Part shown: positions 56,968 to 64,000 of the stretch, in pieces
How the letters are laid out: every line of letters starts with the position of its first letter
Numbering within the stretch: position 1 is the first letter of the stretch
Assembly: GCF_034008635.1 (NCBI RefSeq)
Contig: NZ_CP125378.1
Coordinates: forward strand, 4,216,501-4,280,500
DNA from: Pseudomonas sp. P8_229
Lineage (GTDB): Bacteria; Pseudomonadota; Gammaproteobacteria; Pseudomonadales; Pseudomonadaceae
Reading direction: 5' to 3'
DNA length: 64,000 bases
Position numbers and translations under genes: made by a program
The notes under the pieces: model-generated
Seen by the model: only the letters and a program-made list of their open reading frames with translations
Database searches by the model: none
What the model was told of the DNA's origin: nothing

Positions 56968-57099
56968 CTTTCCGGGGATACCCCGAAAAGCTTAAATCCA
57001 CACACGTGTCGACACGATGACCTGGGTGCTTTTGGCTTTATGCCACTGGTTGGTCATTGGGATACGTGGAGGCCAAACCCGACTTATTAAGGAACTATC
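56968..57099 (+). promoter_or_regulatory. rpsB leader, possible S2 autoregulatory RNA
   Basis: The leader contains a GGGGATACCCC hairpin (56974-56984), then ATTGGGATACGTGGAGGCC and AAGGAACTATC before the start. Ribosomal protein S2 represses rpsB-tsf through a conserved leader in Gammaproteobacteria. The sequence has the right place and size, but I have not confirmed the fold. Confidence 0.45.
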
Positions 57100-57837
57100 A
57101 TGTCCCAAGTCAACATGCGCGATATGCTGAAGGCCGGTGTGCACTTCGGTCACCAAACCCGTTACTGGAATCCGAAAATGGGTAAGTACATTTTCGGCGC
57201 GCGTAACAAGATTCACATCATCAACCTTGAAAAAACCCTGCCAATGTTCAACGAAGCTCTGACTTTCGTAGAGCGTCTGGCCCAGGGCAAAAACAAGATT
57301 CTGTTCGTCGGCACCAAGCGTTCCGCTGGCAAGATCGTTGCTGAAGAAGCAGCACGTTGCGGTTCGCCGTACGTCGATCACCGCTGGTTGGGCGGCATGC
57401 TGACCAACTTCAAAACCATTCGTGCTTCCATCAAGCGTCTGCGTGACCTTGAAGTTCAAGCCGAAGACGGTACCTTCGCCAAGCTGACCAAGAAAGAAGC
57501 GCTGATGCGCTCCCGTGACCTGGAAAAGCTGGATCGCTCCCTGGGCGGCATCAAGGACATGGGCGGTCTGCCTGACGCACTGTTCGTGATCGACGTTGAC
57601 CACGAGCGCATCGCGATCACCGAAGCCAACAAGCTGGGCATCCCGGTAATCGGCGTTGTCGACACCAACAGCAGCCCGGAAGGCGTTGACTACATCATCC
57701 CAGGCAACGATGACGCAATCCGCGCTATCCAGCTGTACATGGGTTCGATGGCTGACGCAGTGATCCGCGGTCGCAACAACGTTGCTGGCGGTACTGTTGA
57801 ATTCGCAGCTGAAGAAACTCAGGCTGCAGCTGAGTAA
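57100..57837 (+). CDS. rpsB: 30S ribosomal protein S2
   Basis: 245 residues. It starts [20 protein letters not shown] and carries the signature [16 protein letters not shown], then [15 protein letters not shown] and [19 protein letters not shown]. Codons are strongly biased to the high-expression set, with T-rich third positions compared with neighbours. Strong AAGGAAC ribosome site. A terminator follows, before tsf. Confidence 0.99.
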   Translation: MSQVNMRDMLKAGVHFGHQTRYWNPKMGKYIFGARNKIHIINLEKTLPMFNEALTFVERLAQGKNKILFVGTKRSAGKIVAEEAARCGSPYVDHRWLGGMLTNFKTIRASIKRLRDLEVQAEDGTFAKLTKKEALMRSRDLEKLDRSLGGIKDMGGLPDALFVIDVDHERIAITEANKLGIPVIGVVDTNSSPEGVDYIIPGNDDAIRAIQLYMGSMADAVIRGRNNVAGGTVEFAAEETQAAAE

Positions 57838-57863
57838 TTGACGCCCTGGCGTTGACTCAGTAA

Positions 57864-57893
57864 GCAAAAAGGGGGCTTGGCCCCCTTTTTGCC
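57864..57893 (+). terminator. terminator or attenuator between rpsB and tsf
   Basis: GCAAAAAGGGGGC and GCCCCCTTTTTGC form a strong stem followed by few further T residues. It lies 27 bases after rpsB and probably sets the S2:EF-Ts ratio. Confidence 0.88.
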
Positions 57894-58040
57894 ACCTCGA
57901 AAACCGTTTGTTGGCGCCCACTTGTGGTGGCGCACCCCCTGCATCTGTAACGTGCGGCGGGTACAAGGTGATTCGGGAAGAATTGAACGCCCGTTCGATC
58001 GGGTGGAATGGTTGAAAACCTATCCAAGAGGAATTTGAAA

Positions 58041-58904
58041 ATGGCAGCAATTACTGCAGCGTTGGTTAAAGAACTGCGCGAGCGTACCGGCGAAGGCATG
58101 ATGGATTGCAAGAAAGCCCTGGAAAAGGCTGACGGCGACATCGAAAAAGCCATTGATGACATGCGTGCTTCGGGCGCGATCAAGGCTGCGAAAAAGGCTG
58201 GCAACGTTGCCGCTGAAGGCGCAATCGCAATCAAGGACGACGGTAAAGCTGCCGTTATCCTGGAAGTGAACTCGCAGACCGACTTCCTGGCCCTGCAAGA
58301 CGACTTCAAAAACTTTGTTGCTGCCAGCGTTGAAAAAGCCTTCGCTGACAAGCTGACCGACGCTGCTCCGCTGATCGCTGCTCAAGAAGCCGCTCGCGAA
58401 GCACTGGTTGCCAAAGTAGGCGAGAACGTCAACATCCGTCGTCTGACCCGTATCGAAGGTGACGTTGTAGGTTCGTACCTGCACGGCAACAAGATCGGTG
58501 TTGTTGTGGCTCTGAAAGGCGGTGACGTCGAGCTGGCCAAAGACATCGCGATGCACGTAGCTGCAAGCAACCCTGAGTTCCTGCTGCCTTCGCAAGTTTC
58601 GGCTGAAGCGATCGAGCGTGAAAAAGCTGTGTTCCTGCAGCTGAACGAAGAAAAAATCAAAGGCAAGCCAGAAAACATTGTTGAGAACATGGTCAAAGGC
58701 CGTATCAGCAAGTTCCTGGCAGAAGCAAGCCTGGTTGAGCAGGCGTTCGTCAAGAACCCTGAAATCAAGGTTGGCGAGCTGGCCAAGAAAGGCGGCGCAG
58801 AAATCGTTTCCTTCACTTACTACAAAGTAGGCGAAGGCATCGAGAAGCCGGTCGACAACTTCGCTGAAGAAGTTGCTGCCCAGCTGGCTGCCGCCAAGCA
58901 ATAA
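58041..58904 (+). CDS. tsf: Elongation factor Ts
   Basis: 287 residues from ATG 58041 (MAAITAALVKELRERTGEG), behind AAGAGGA; an in-frame ATG 33 bases earlier is rejected. It exchanges nucleotide on EF-Tu. The TDFVxR-like motif appears as NSQTDFLALQDDF, and the UBA-like N-terminus (GMMDCKKALEKADGDIEKAI) is intact. Note TDFLALQ where E. coli has TDFVAKD, a normal pseudomonad variant. High-expression codon use. Confidence 0.98.
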   Translation: MAAITAALVKELRERTGEGMMDCKKALEKADGDIEKAIDDMRASGAIKAAKKAGNVAAEGAIAIKDDGKAAVILEVNSQTDFLALQDDFKNFVAASVEKAFADKLTDAAPLIAAQEAAREALVAKVGENVNIRRLTRIEGDVVGSYLHGNKIGVVVALKGGDVELAKDIAMHVAASNPEFLLPSQVSAEAIEREKAVFLQLNEEKIKGKPENIVENMVKGRISKFLAEASLVEQAFVKNPEIKVGELAKKGGAEIVSFTYYKVGEGIEKPVDNFAEEVAAQLAAAKQ

Positions 58905-58929
58905 GACGGTTTTTCAACTGTCGCCCGAA

Positions 58930-58963
58930 AGAGGCTGCCCGCTCACGCGCGCAGCCTCTTTTC
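58930..58963 (+). terminator. terminator of tsf
   Basis: AGAGGCTGC pairs with GCAGCCTCT around an 12-base loop, followed by TTTTC. Separates rpsB-tsf from pyrH. The remaining 150 bases before pyrH contain only AT-rich promoter-like sequence. Confidence 0.88.
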
Positions 58964-59114
58964 AGATGGGGTTACCAATTTTTAATTGGTTTCCGCTTGG
59001 AACTGACTTACAAAGCCATGTTCCGATGGCGCTGAAGCAGCGCCAAGCTAGAGTGAACGCCAGCTGTAAACAGCTCGCAAAGAATTTTTAAATACGCCGC
59101 AGGAGAGATTCGCA

Positions 59115-59858
59115 ATGGCTCAGCAGGGCAGTGGTTATCAGGCTCGCTATAAACGCATTCTACTCAAGCTTAGCGGCGAGGCCCTGATGGGCTCGGAAGA
59201 GTTCGGGATCGATCCGAAGGTACTGGATCGCATGGCGCTGGAAGTCGGCCAACTGGTCGGTATCGGCGTACAGGTCGGTCTGGTGATCGGCGGTGGCAAC
59301 CTGTTCCGTGGCGAGGCCTTGAGCAAGGCTGGCATGGATCGGGTAACAGGCGACCACATGGGCATGCTGGCCACTGTGATGAATGCTCTGGCCATGCGCG
59401 ATGCGCTGGAACGTGCCAATATCTCGGCCATCGTGATGTCGGCCATTTCCATGGTTGGTGTTACTGATCACTATGATCGTCGCAAAGCCATGCGCCACCT
59501 GAACTCCAAGGACGTCGTGATTTTCGCGGCCGGTACCGGTAATCCGTTCTTCACCACGGATTCGGCAGCCTGCCTGCGTGCAATCGAAATCGATGCCGAC
59601 GTTGTTCTGAAGGCGACCAAGGTCGATGGCGTCTACACCGCAGACCCGTTCAAAGACCCGCATGCCGAGAAGTTCGATCATCTGACTTATGATGAAGTGC
59701 TGGATCGCAAGCTGGGTGTAATGGATCTGACTGCTATTTGCCTGTGCCGCGACCACAAGATGCCGTTGCGCGTATTCAACATGAACAAGCCGGGCGCCCT
59801 GCTGAACATCGTGCATGGCGGCGCTGAAGGCACCCTGATCGAGGAAGGTCAACAATGA
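59115..59858 (+). CDS. pyrH: UMP kinase
   Basis: 247 residues. Phosphorylates UMP to UDP; bacterial amino-acid-kinase fold. Landmarks: [59 protein letters not shown] and [27 protein letters not shown] precedes the ATG. The stop overlaps frr by four bases. Confidence 0.98.
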   Translation: MAQQGSGYQARYKRILLKLSGEALMGSEEFGIDPKVLDRMALEVGQLVGIGVQVGLVIGGGNLFRGEALSKAGMDRVTGDHMGMLATVMNALAMRDALERANISAIVMSAISMVGVTDHYDRRKAMRHLNSKDVVIFAAGTGNPFFTTDSAACLRAIEIDADVVLKATKVDGVYTADPFKDPHAEKFDHLTYDEVLDRKLGVMDLTAICLCRDHKMPLRVFNMNKPGALLNIVHGGAEGTLIEEGQQ

Positions 59859-60412
59859 TCAACGAAATCAAGAAAGACGCTCAAGAGCGCATGCAGAAAT
59901 CCCTGGACTCTCTGGCTCATGCATTTGGTCAGATTCGTACCGGCAAGGCTCACCCAAGCATCCTGGGCAGCGTGATGGTGCCGTACTACGGCGCAGACAC
60001 CTCCATCACCCAAGTGGCCAACATCACTGTAAAAGACTCGCGCACCCTGCAAGTCGTTGCCTTCGAGCGCAATATGCTCGCGGCAGTCGACAAGGCCATT
60101 CAGAGCGCTGGTCTGAACCTCAACCCGACCAACCTTGGCGAGTTGCTGCTGATCTCCATGCCTGCCCTGACTGAAGAGACCCGCAAGGGCTTCACCAAGC
60201 AGGCGCGCAGTGCCGCCGAAGACGCTCGTGTTGCCGTGCGCAACATTCGTCGTGACGCCTTGGGCGAGCTGAAGAAGCTGGTCAAGGATAAAGAAATCAG
60301 CGAAGACGAAGAGCGTCGTGCTGCAGCCGACATTCAGAAAATCACTGACAAGGCTGAGGCTGATATCGATGCGGCCACCAAGGCAAAAGAAGCGGATCTG
60401 ATGGCCGTATAA
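59855..60412 (+). CDS. frr: Ribosome recycling factor
   Basis: 185 residues. Splits post-termination ribosomes together with EF-G. Signature [20 protein letters not shown] and [20 protein letters not shown]. Starts within the pyrH stop (ATGA). Usual size for the family. Confidence 0.98.
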   Translation: MINEIKKDAQERMQKSLDSLAHAFGQIRTGKAHPSILGSVMVPYYGADTSITQVANITVKDSRTLQVVAFERNMLAAVDKAIQSAGLNLNPTNLGELLLISMPALTEETRKGFTKQARSAAEDARVAVRNIRRDALGELKKLVKDKEISEDEERRAAADIQKITDKAEADIDAATKAKEADLMAV

Positions 60413-60426
60413 GGGTCGAGTTTTAA

Positions 60427-61182
60427 ATGGACAAGACCAAGCAGTCTGCGCCGTCCGCGGTGCCGCGCCATGTCGCGATCATCATGGATGGCAATAATCG
60501 CTGGGCGAAAAAGCGCTTTATGCCGGGTGTCGCCGGTCATAAAGCGGGTGTGGATGCTGTGCGGGCGGTAATCGAGGTGTGCGCTGAGGCCAAGGTTGAA
60601 GTGCTCACCCTGTTCGCCTTTTCCAGTGAAAACTGGCAGCGCCCGGCCGATGAAGTCAGTGCCTTGATGGATCTGTTCTTCAAGGCGTTGCGTCGTGAGG
60701 CCAAGCGCCTCAACGACAACAATATCAGCCTGCGCATCATTGGCGATCGCTCGCGCTTCCATCCTGAACTTCAGGCGGCGATGCGCGAGGCTGAGGCCAT
60801 GACGGCCGGTGCCAACCGTTTTATTCTGCAGATCGCCGCCAACTACGGCGGTCAGTGGGATATTGCACAGGCAGCGCAGCGTCTGGCGCGTGAAGTTCAG
60901 GCCGGGCATCTGCGTCCGGAAGACATCACTCCGGATCTGCTGCAAACGTGTCTGGCGACCGGTGACCTGCCGCTGCCGGACCTGTGCATCCGCACCGGTG
61001 GCGAGCACCGCATCAGCAACTTCTTGCTGTGGCAACTGGCGTACGCCGAGTTGTACTTCTCCGACCTGTTCTGGCCGGACTTCAAACACGAAGCCATGCG
61101 CACTGCGCTGGCCGATTTCGCTTCGCGTCAGCGTCGCTTCGGTAAAACGAGCGAGCAGGTCGAAGCTGGAGCCCGGGTTTAA
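60427..61182 (+). CDS. uppS: Undecaprenyl diphosphate synthase
   Basis: 251 residues. Adds eight isoprenes to farnesyl diphosphate to form the C55 carrier lipid precursor for cell-wall synthesis. The catalytic Asp is in AIIMDGNNRWAKKR, followed by TLFAFSSENWQRP and RTGGEHRISNFLLWQLAYAE. 14 bases from frr; its stop overlaps the cdsA start by one base. Confidence 0.98.
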   Translation: MDKTKQSAPSAVPRHVAIIMDGNNRWAKKRFMPGVAGHKAGVDAVRAVIEVCAEAKVEVLTLFAFSSENWQRPADEVSALMDLFFKALRREAKRLNDNNISLRIIGDRSRFHPELQAAMREAEAMTAGANRFILQIAANYGGQWDIAQAAQRLAREVQAGHLRPEDITPDLLQTCLATGDLPLPDLCIRTGGEHRISNFLLWQLAYAELYFSDLFWPDFKHEAMRTALADFASRQRRFGKTSEQVEAGARV

Positions 61183-61988
61183 TGCTTAAACAACGAATCA
61201 TCACTGCGCTGATCCTGCTACCGATCGCTCTGTGCGGGTTTTTCCTGCTCGAGGGTTCCGGTTTCGCGCTGTTCATCGGTCTGGTCGTAAGCCTGGGCGC
61301 CTGGGAATGGGCGCGTCTGGCGGGCTTTACCGCGCAGTCGTTCCGTGTCGGCTATGCCGCTGTCGTCGCGCTGATGCTGTTCGTCATGTACGTCCTGCCG
61401 AGCCTCGCCCCTTGGGTGCTGGGCGCTTCGGTGCTGTGGTGGGCGGTGGCGACGTATCTGGTGCTGACGTATCCGCGCTCGAGCGAGCACTGGTCCACGG
61501 CGGCCACCAAACTGGTGATCGGCTTGCTGATCCTGCTGCCGGCCTGGCAAGGGCTGATGCAGATCAAACAGTACCCGCTGGGTAACTGGCTGATCATGGC
61601 GGTGATGGTGCTGGTCTGGGGTGCCGACATCGGTGCCTATTTCTCCGGCCGTGCCTTCGGCAAGCGCAAACTGGCGCCGCAAGTCAGTCCCGGTAAAAGC
61701 TGGGAAGGCGTTTACGGTGGTCTGGCGCTGAGTCTGGTCATTACCGCTGTCGTCGGCCTGGTTCGTGACTGGACCGTGGGCGAGTTGCTCAAAGGCTTGA
61801 TCGGTGCTGCGCTGATCGTCTTCATTTCGGTGGTGGGCGACCTTACCGAAAGCATGTTCAAGCGCCAGTCCGGTATCAAGGACAGCAGCAACCTGCTGCC
61901 CGGTCATGGCGGTGTGCTTGATCGCATCGACAGTCTGACCGCTGCGATTCCGATTTTCGCTGTATTGCTGTGGATGGCTGCACCGTGA
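61182..61988 (+). CDS. cdsA: Phosphatidate cytidylyltransferase
   Basis: 268 residues. Polytopic inner-membrane enzyme making CDP-diacylglycerol. The CdsA signature is complete: [20 protein letters not shown] upstream and [20 protein letters not shown], then GVLDRIDSL near the end. About seven or eight hydrophobic segments precede it. Overlaps uppS by one base and dxr by four. Confidence 0.97.
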   Translation: MLKQRIITALILLPIALCGFFLLEGSGFALFIGLVVSLGAWEWARLAGFTAQSFRVGYAAVVALMLFVMYVLPSLAPWVLGASVLWWAVATYLVLTYPRSSEHWSTAATKLVIGLLILLPAWQGLMQIKQYPLGNWLIMAVMVLVWGADIGAYFSGRAFGKRKLAPQVSPGKSWEGVYGGLALSLVITAVVGLVRDWTVGELLKGLIGAALIVFISVVGDLTESMFKRQSGIKDSSNLLPGHGGVLDRIDSLTAAIPIFAVLLWMAAP

Positions 61989-63175
61989 GCGGTCCTCAAC
62001 AGATTACCGTTCTGGGGGCTACCGGCTCGATCGGTCTGAGTACCCTGGATGTCATCGCTCGTCATCCTGAGCGTTATCAGGTTTTCGCGCTGAGCGGCTT
62101 CACGCGCCTGAGCGAGTTGCTGGCCCTGTGCATTCGCCATGTGCCGCAGTTCGCGGTGGTGCCCGAAGTGGCTGCGGCTCGCGGTCTGCAGGATGATTTG
62201 CGAGCGGCTGGCCTGCCCACTCGCGTGCTGGTAGGGGAGGAGGGCCTGTGCCAGGTCGCTTCCGCGCCAGAAGTCGATGCCGTGATGGCGGCCATCGTCG
62301 GTGCTGCGGGCTTGCGCCCGACATTGGCAGCGGTGGAGGCTGGCAAGAAGATTCTCCTGGCCAATAAAGAAGCGCTGGTGATGTCCGGCGCGCTGTTCAT
62401 GGAGGCCGTGCACAAGAGCGGCTCGGTGCTGCTGCCGATCGACAGCGAGCACAACGCGATCTTCCAGTGCATGCCGCAGGATTTTGCCCGTGGGCTGGGC
62501 GCCGTCGGCGTGCGGCGGATTTTGCTCACGGCGTCGGGTGGTCCTTTCCGGCAAACGCCGATGAGCGAATTGGCGCATGTTTCGCCGGATCAGGCGTGTG
62601 CGCACCCGAACTGGTCCATGGGGCGCAAGATCTCGGTGGACTCGGCCAGCATGATGAACAAGGGCCTGGAGTTGATCGAGGCTTGCTGGTTGTTCGACGC
62701 CAAGCCTGCGCAGGTCGAGGTGGTGATCCATCCGCAGAGTGTGATTCACTCATTGGTCGACTATGTGGATGGTTCGGTGTTGGCGCAGTTGGGTAATCCC
62801 GACATGCGCACGCCGATTGCCAATGCGCTGGCCTGGCCTGAGCGTATCGACTCGGGCGTGGCGCCGCTGGATCTGTTTGCCGTTGCGCGTCTGGATTTCG
62901 AGGCGCCGGACGAAGAACGCTTCCCGTGTCTGCGCCTGGCGCGACAGGCGGCTGAGGCCGGCAACAGCGCACCAGCCATGCTCAATGCGGCCAACGAAGT
63001 GGCGGTCGCGGCGTTTCTCGACGCACGCGTGGGTTATCTGGAAATCGCGAGTATCATCGAGGACGTGTTGAATCTCGAGCCTGTGGTTGCGCTGGAAGAT
63101 CTGGATGCGGTGTTTACCGCAGACGCGAAAGCGCGGATTCTGGCCGAACGATGGCTGAGTCGTCACGGCCGATAG
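61985..63175 (+). CDS. dxr: 1-deoxy-D-xylulose-5-phosphate reductoisomerase
   Basis: 396 residues from GTG 61985, which overlaps the cdsA stop as GTGA; an ATG 15 bases earlier would give five more residues. Second step of the MEP isoprenoid pathway. NADPH loop [16 protein letters not shown]; metal site [24 protein letters not shown]; and [31 protein letters not shown]. It supplies precursors used by UppS in the same operon. Confidence 0.97.
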   Translation: MSGPQQITVLGATGSIGLSTLDVIARHPERYQVFALSGFTRLSELLALCIRHVPQFAVVPEVAAARGLQDDLRAAGLPTRVLVGEEGLCQVASAPEVDAVMAAIVGAAGLRPTLAAVEAGKKILLANKEALVMSGALFMEAVHKSGSVLLPIDSEHNAIFQCMPQDFARGLGAVGVRRILLTASGGPFRQTPMSELAHVSPDQACAHPNWSMGRKISVDSASMMNKGLELIEACWLFDAKPAQVEVVIHPQSVIHSLVDYVDGSVLAQLGNPDMRTPIANALAWPERIDSGVAPLDLFAVARLDFEAPDEERFPCLRLARQAAEAGNSAPAMLNAANEVAVAAFLDARVGYLEIASIIEDVLNLEPVVALEDLDAVFTADAKARILAERWLSRHGR

Positions 63176-63229
63176 CCGTTGCAGGACCCTGGCGTCACGC
63201 GACACTGAACAGGATTGCGGAGAAAGTAG

Positions 63230-64000
63230 ATGAGCGCGCTCTATATGATTGCCGGCACCCTGATCGCATTGGGTGTGCTGGTCACCTTTCACGAATTCGG
63301 CCACTTCTGGGTCGCTCGTCGCTGTGGCGTCAAGGTTTTGCGTTTTTCCGTGGGCTTCGGCATGCCCCTGTTGCGCTGGCACGACAAGCAGGGCACCGAG
63401 TTTGTTATCGCCGCGATTCCGTTGGGCGGCTACGTCAAGATGCTCGATGAGCGTGAAGGCGAAGTGCCGGTCGATCAGCTTCATCAGTCCTTCAATCGCA
63501 AATCGGTTCGCCAGCGTATCGCCATTGTGGCGGCGGGGCCGATTGCCAACTTCCTGCTGGCCCTGGTGTTCTTCTGGGTGCTGGCCATGCTCGGCAGCGA
63601 GCAGATCCGCCCTGTCATTGGTGCAGTCGAGTCCGGCAGTCTCGCGGCCAAGGCTGGCTTGAGTGCTGGCCAGGAAATCGTCGCCATCGATGGCGAGCCG
63701 ACCTCCGGTTGGGCGGCGGTCAATTTGCAGTTGGTGCGTCGTCTTGGCGAAAGTGGTTCCCTGCAATTGCTCGTGCGCGAGCAGGGCTCCAGCGCCGACA
63801 CGCCTCGTGAGCTGGCGCTGGATCATTGGCTCAAAGGAGCCGACGAGCCCGATCCGATCCGCTCGCTCGGCATTCGCCCATGGCGCCCGGCGTTGCCGCC
63901 GGTGCTGGCGGAACTTGATCCAAAAGGTCCGGCGCAGGCCGCTGGTCTGAAAACCGGTGACCGTCTGCTGTCGCTTGACGGCCTGGCGCTGGGTGACTGG
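63230..64000 (+). CDS. rseP: RseP site-2 protease, N-terminal part
   Basis: 257 residues are visible; the gene runs off the window (full length about 450). Inner-membrane zinc protease that cleaves the anti-sigma factor (MucA in Pseudomonas) and frees AlgU. Active site HEFGH is at 21-25, within the first membrane segment. GGYVKMLDEREGEV and AGPIANFLLALVFFWVL are typical. The PDZ domains begin near 110 (VIGAVESGSLAAKAGLSAGQ) and 210. GCGGAGAAAG precedes the ATG. Connects to the candidate AlgU promoter at 17599. Confidence 0.97.
   Translation, partial: MSALYMIAGTLIALGVLVTFHEFGHFWVARRCGVKVLRFSVGFGMPLLRWHDKQGTEFVIAAIPLGGYVKMLDEREGEVPVDQLHQSFNRKSVRQRIAIVAAGPIANFLLALVFFWVLAMLGSEQIRPVIGAVESGSLAAKAGLSAGQEIVAIDGEPTSGWAAVNLQLVRRLGESGSLQLLVREQGSSADTPRELALDHWLKGADEPDPIRSLGIRPWRPALPPVLAELDPKGPAQAAGLKTGDRLLSLDGLALGDW

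Overview
The window is a stretch of chromosome from a fluorescent pseudomonad, most likely the Pseudomonas fluorescens species complex. The evidence is the high-GC codon use with strong third-position bias, a complete wsp cluster, a gene order I recognise from Pseudomonas aeruginosa PAO1 (wsp-prfB-lysS ... ppc-adk-tsaB ... mexLJK ... plsB ... glnD-map-rpsB-tsf-pyrH-frr-uppS-cdsA-dxr-rseP), and about sixteen intergenic REP-type palindromes built on the core GCGAGCAAGCCCGCTCCCACA. Comparisons with PAO1 are from memory, not from an alignment.

Layout. 1-171: the end of a DUF533/TerB-like gene. 466-8920: wspABCDEF-wspR, a chemosensory array that controls a diguanylate cyclase. 9158-14692: prfB with its programmed frameshift, lysS, a TetR regulator, a lipoprotein and a DUF1704 (MATCAP-like) putative metallopeptidase. 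14843-18218: an alpha/beta-hydrolase lipoprotein, small proteins, and an envelope-stress lipoprotein pair (DUF4398 protein plus LptF/OmpA-like) behind a candidate AlgU promoter. 18431-26623: ppc, adk, tsaB, a DUF72 gene, a PEP-mutase/ICL-family gene, a repeat-containing hypothetical, and rsmJ. 26738-31655: a MexL-MexJ-MexK-like efflux regulator and pump. 31656-33042: a repeat-rich stretch with a G4T4-like G-quadruplex tract, a dispersed repeat, a perfectly periodic 72-bp REP tandem array, and a DUF6124 gene whose start appears to have been replaced by the array. 33106-37548: a DUF4197 gene, two YbaY-like genes and plsB. 37786-43292: a cold-shock protein, rlmA, dapE and an NdvB-like GH17-GT2 glucan enzyme; in PAO1 I recall this block elsewhere on the chromosome. 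43692-49687: tcdA, csdE-csdA, dapD, an ArsC/Spx-like gene and an NhaP-type antiporter. 49729-51578: an AT-richer islet with two paralogous metzincin proteases, a telomere-like heptamer tract and a second copy of the antiporter's C-terminal coding sequence. 51787-64000: dapC, glnD, map, then the translation/UMP kinase/isoprenoid/phospholipid run rpsB to rseP, cut by the window end.

Shared pathways. Three lysine/diaminopimelate genes (dapE, dapD, dapC) lie on the same strand within 14 kb. TsaB (t6A formation) and CsdA-CsdE-TcdA (conversion of t6A to its cyclic form) serve consecutive steps of one tRNA modification. WspR output (c-di-GMP), NdvB glucan and LptF all affect the cell surface and biofilm.

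The strongest candidate for something undescribed is the metzincin pair islet and the way it is inserted beside the antiporter gene. The REP array fused to the DUF6124 frame is the second.
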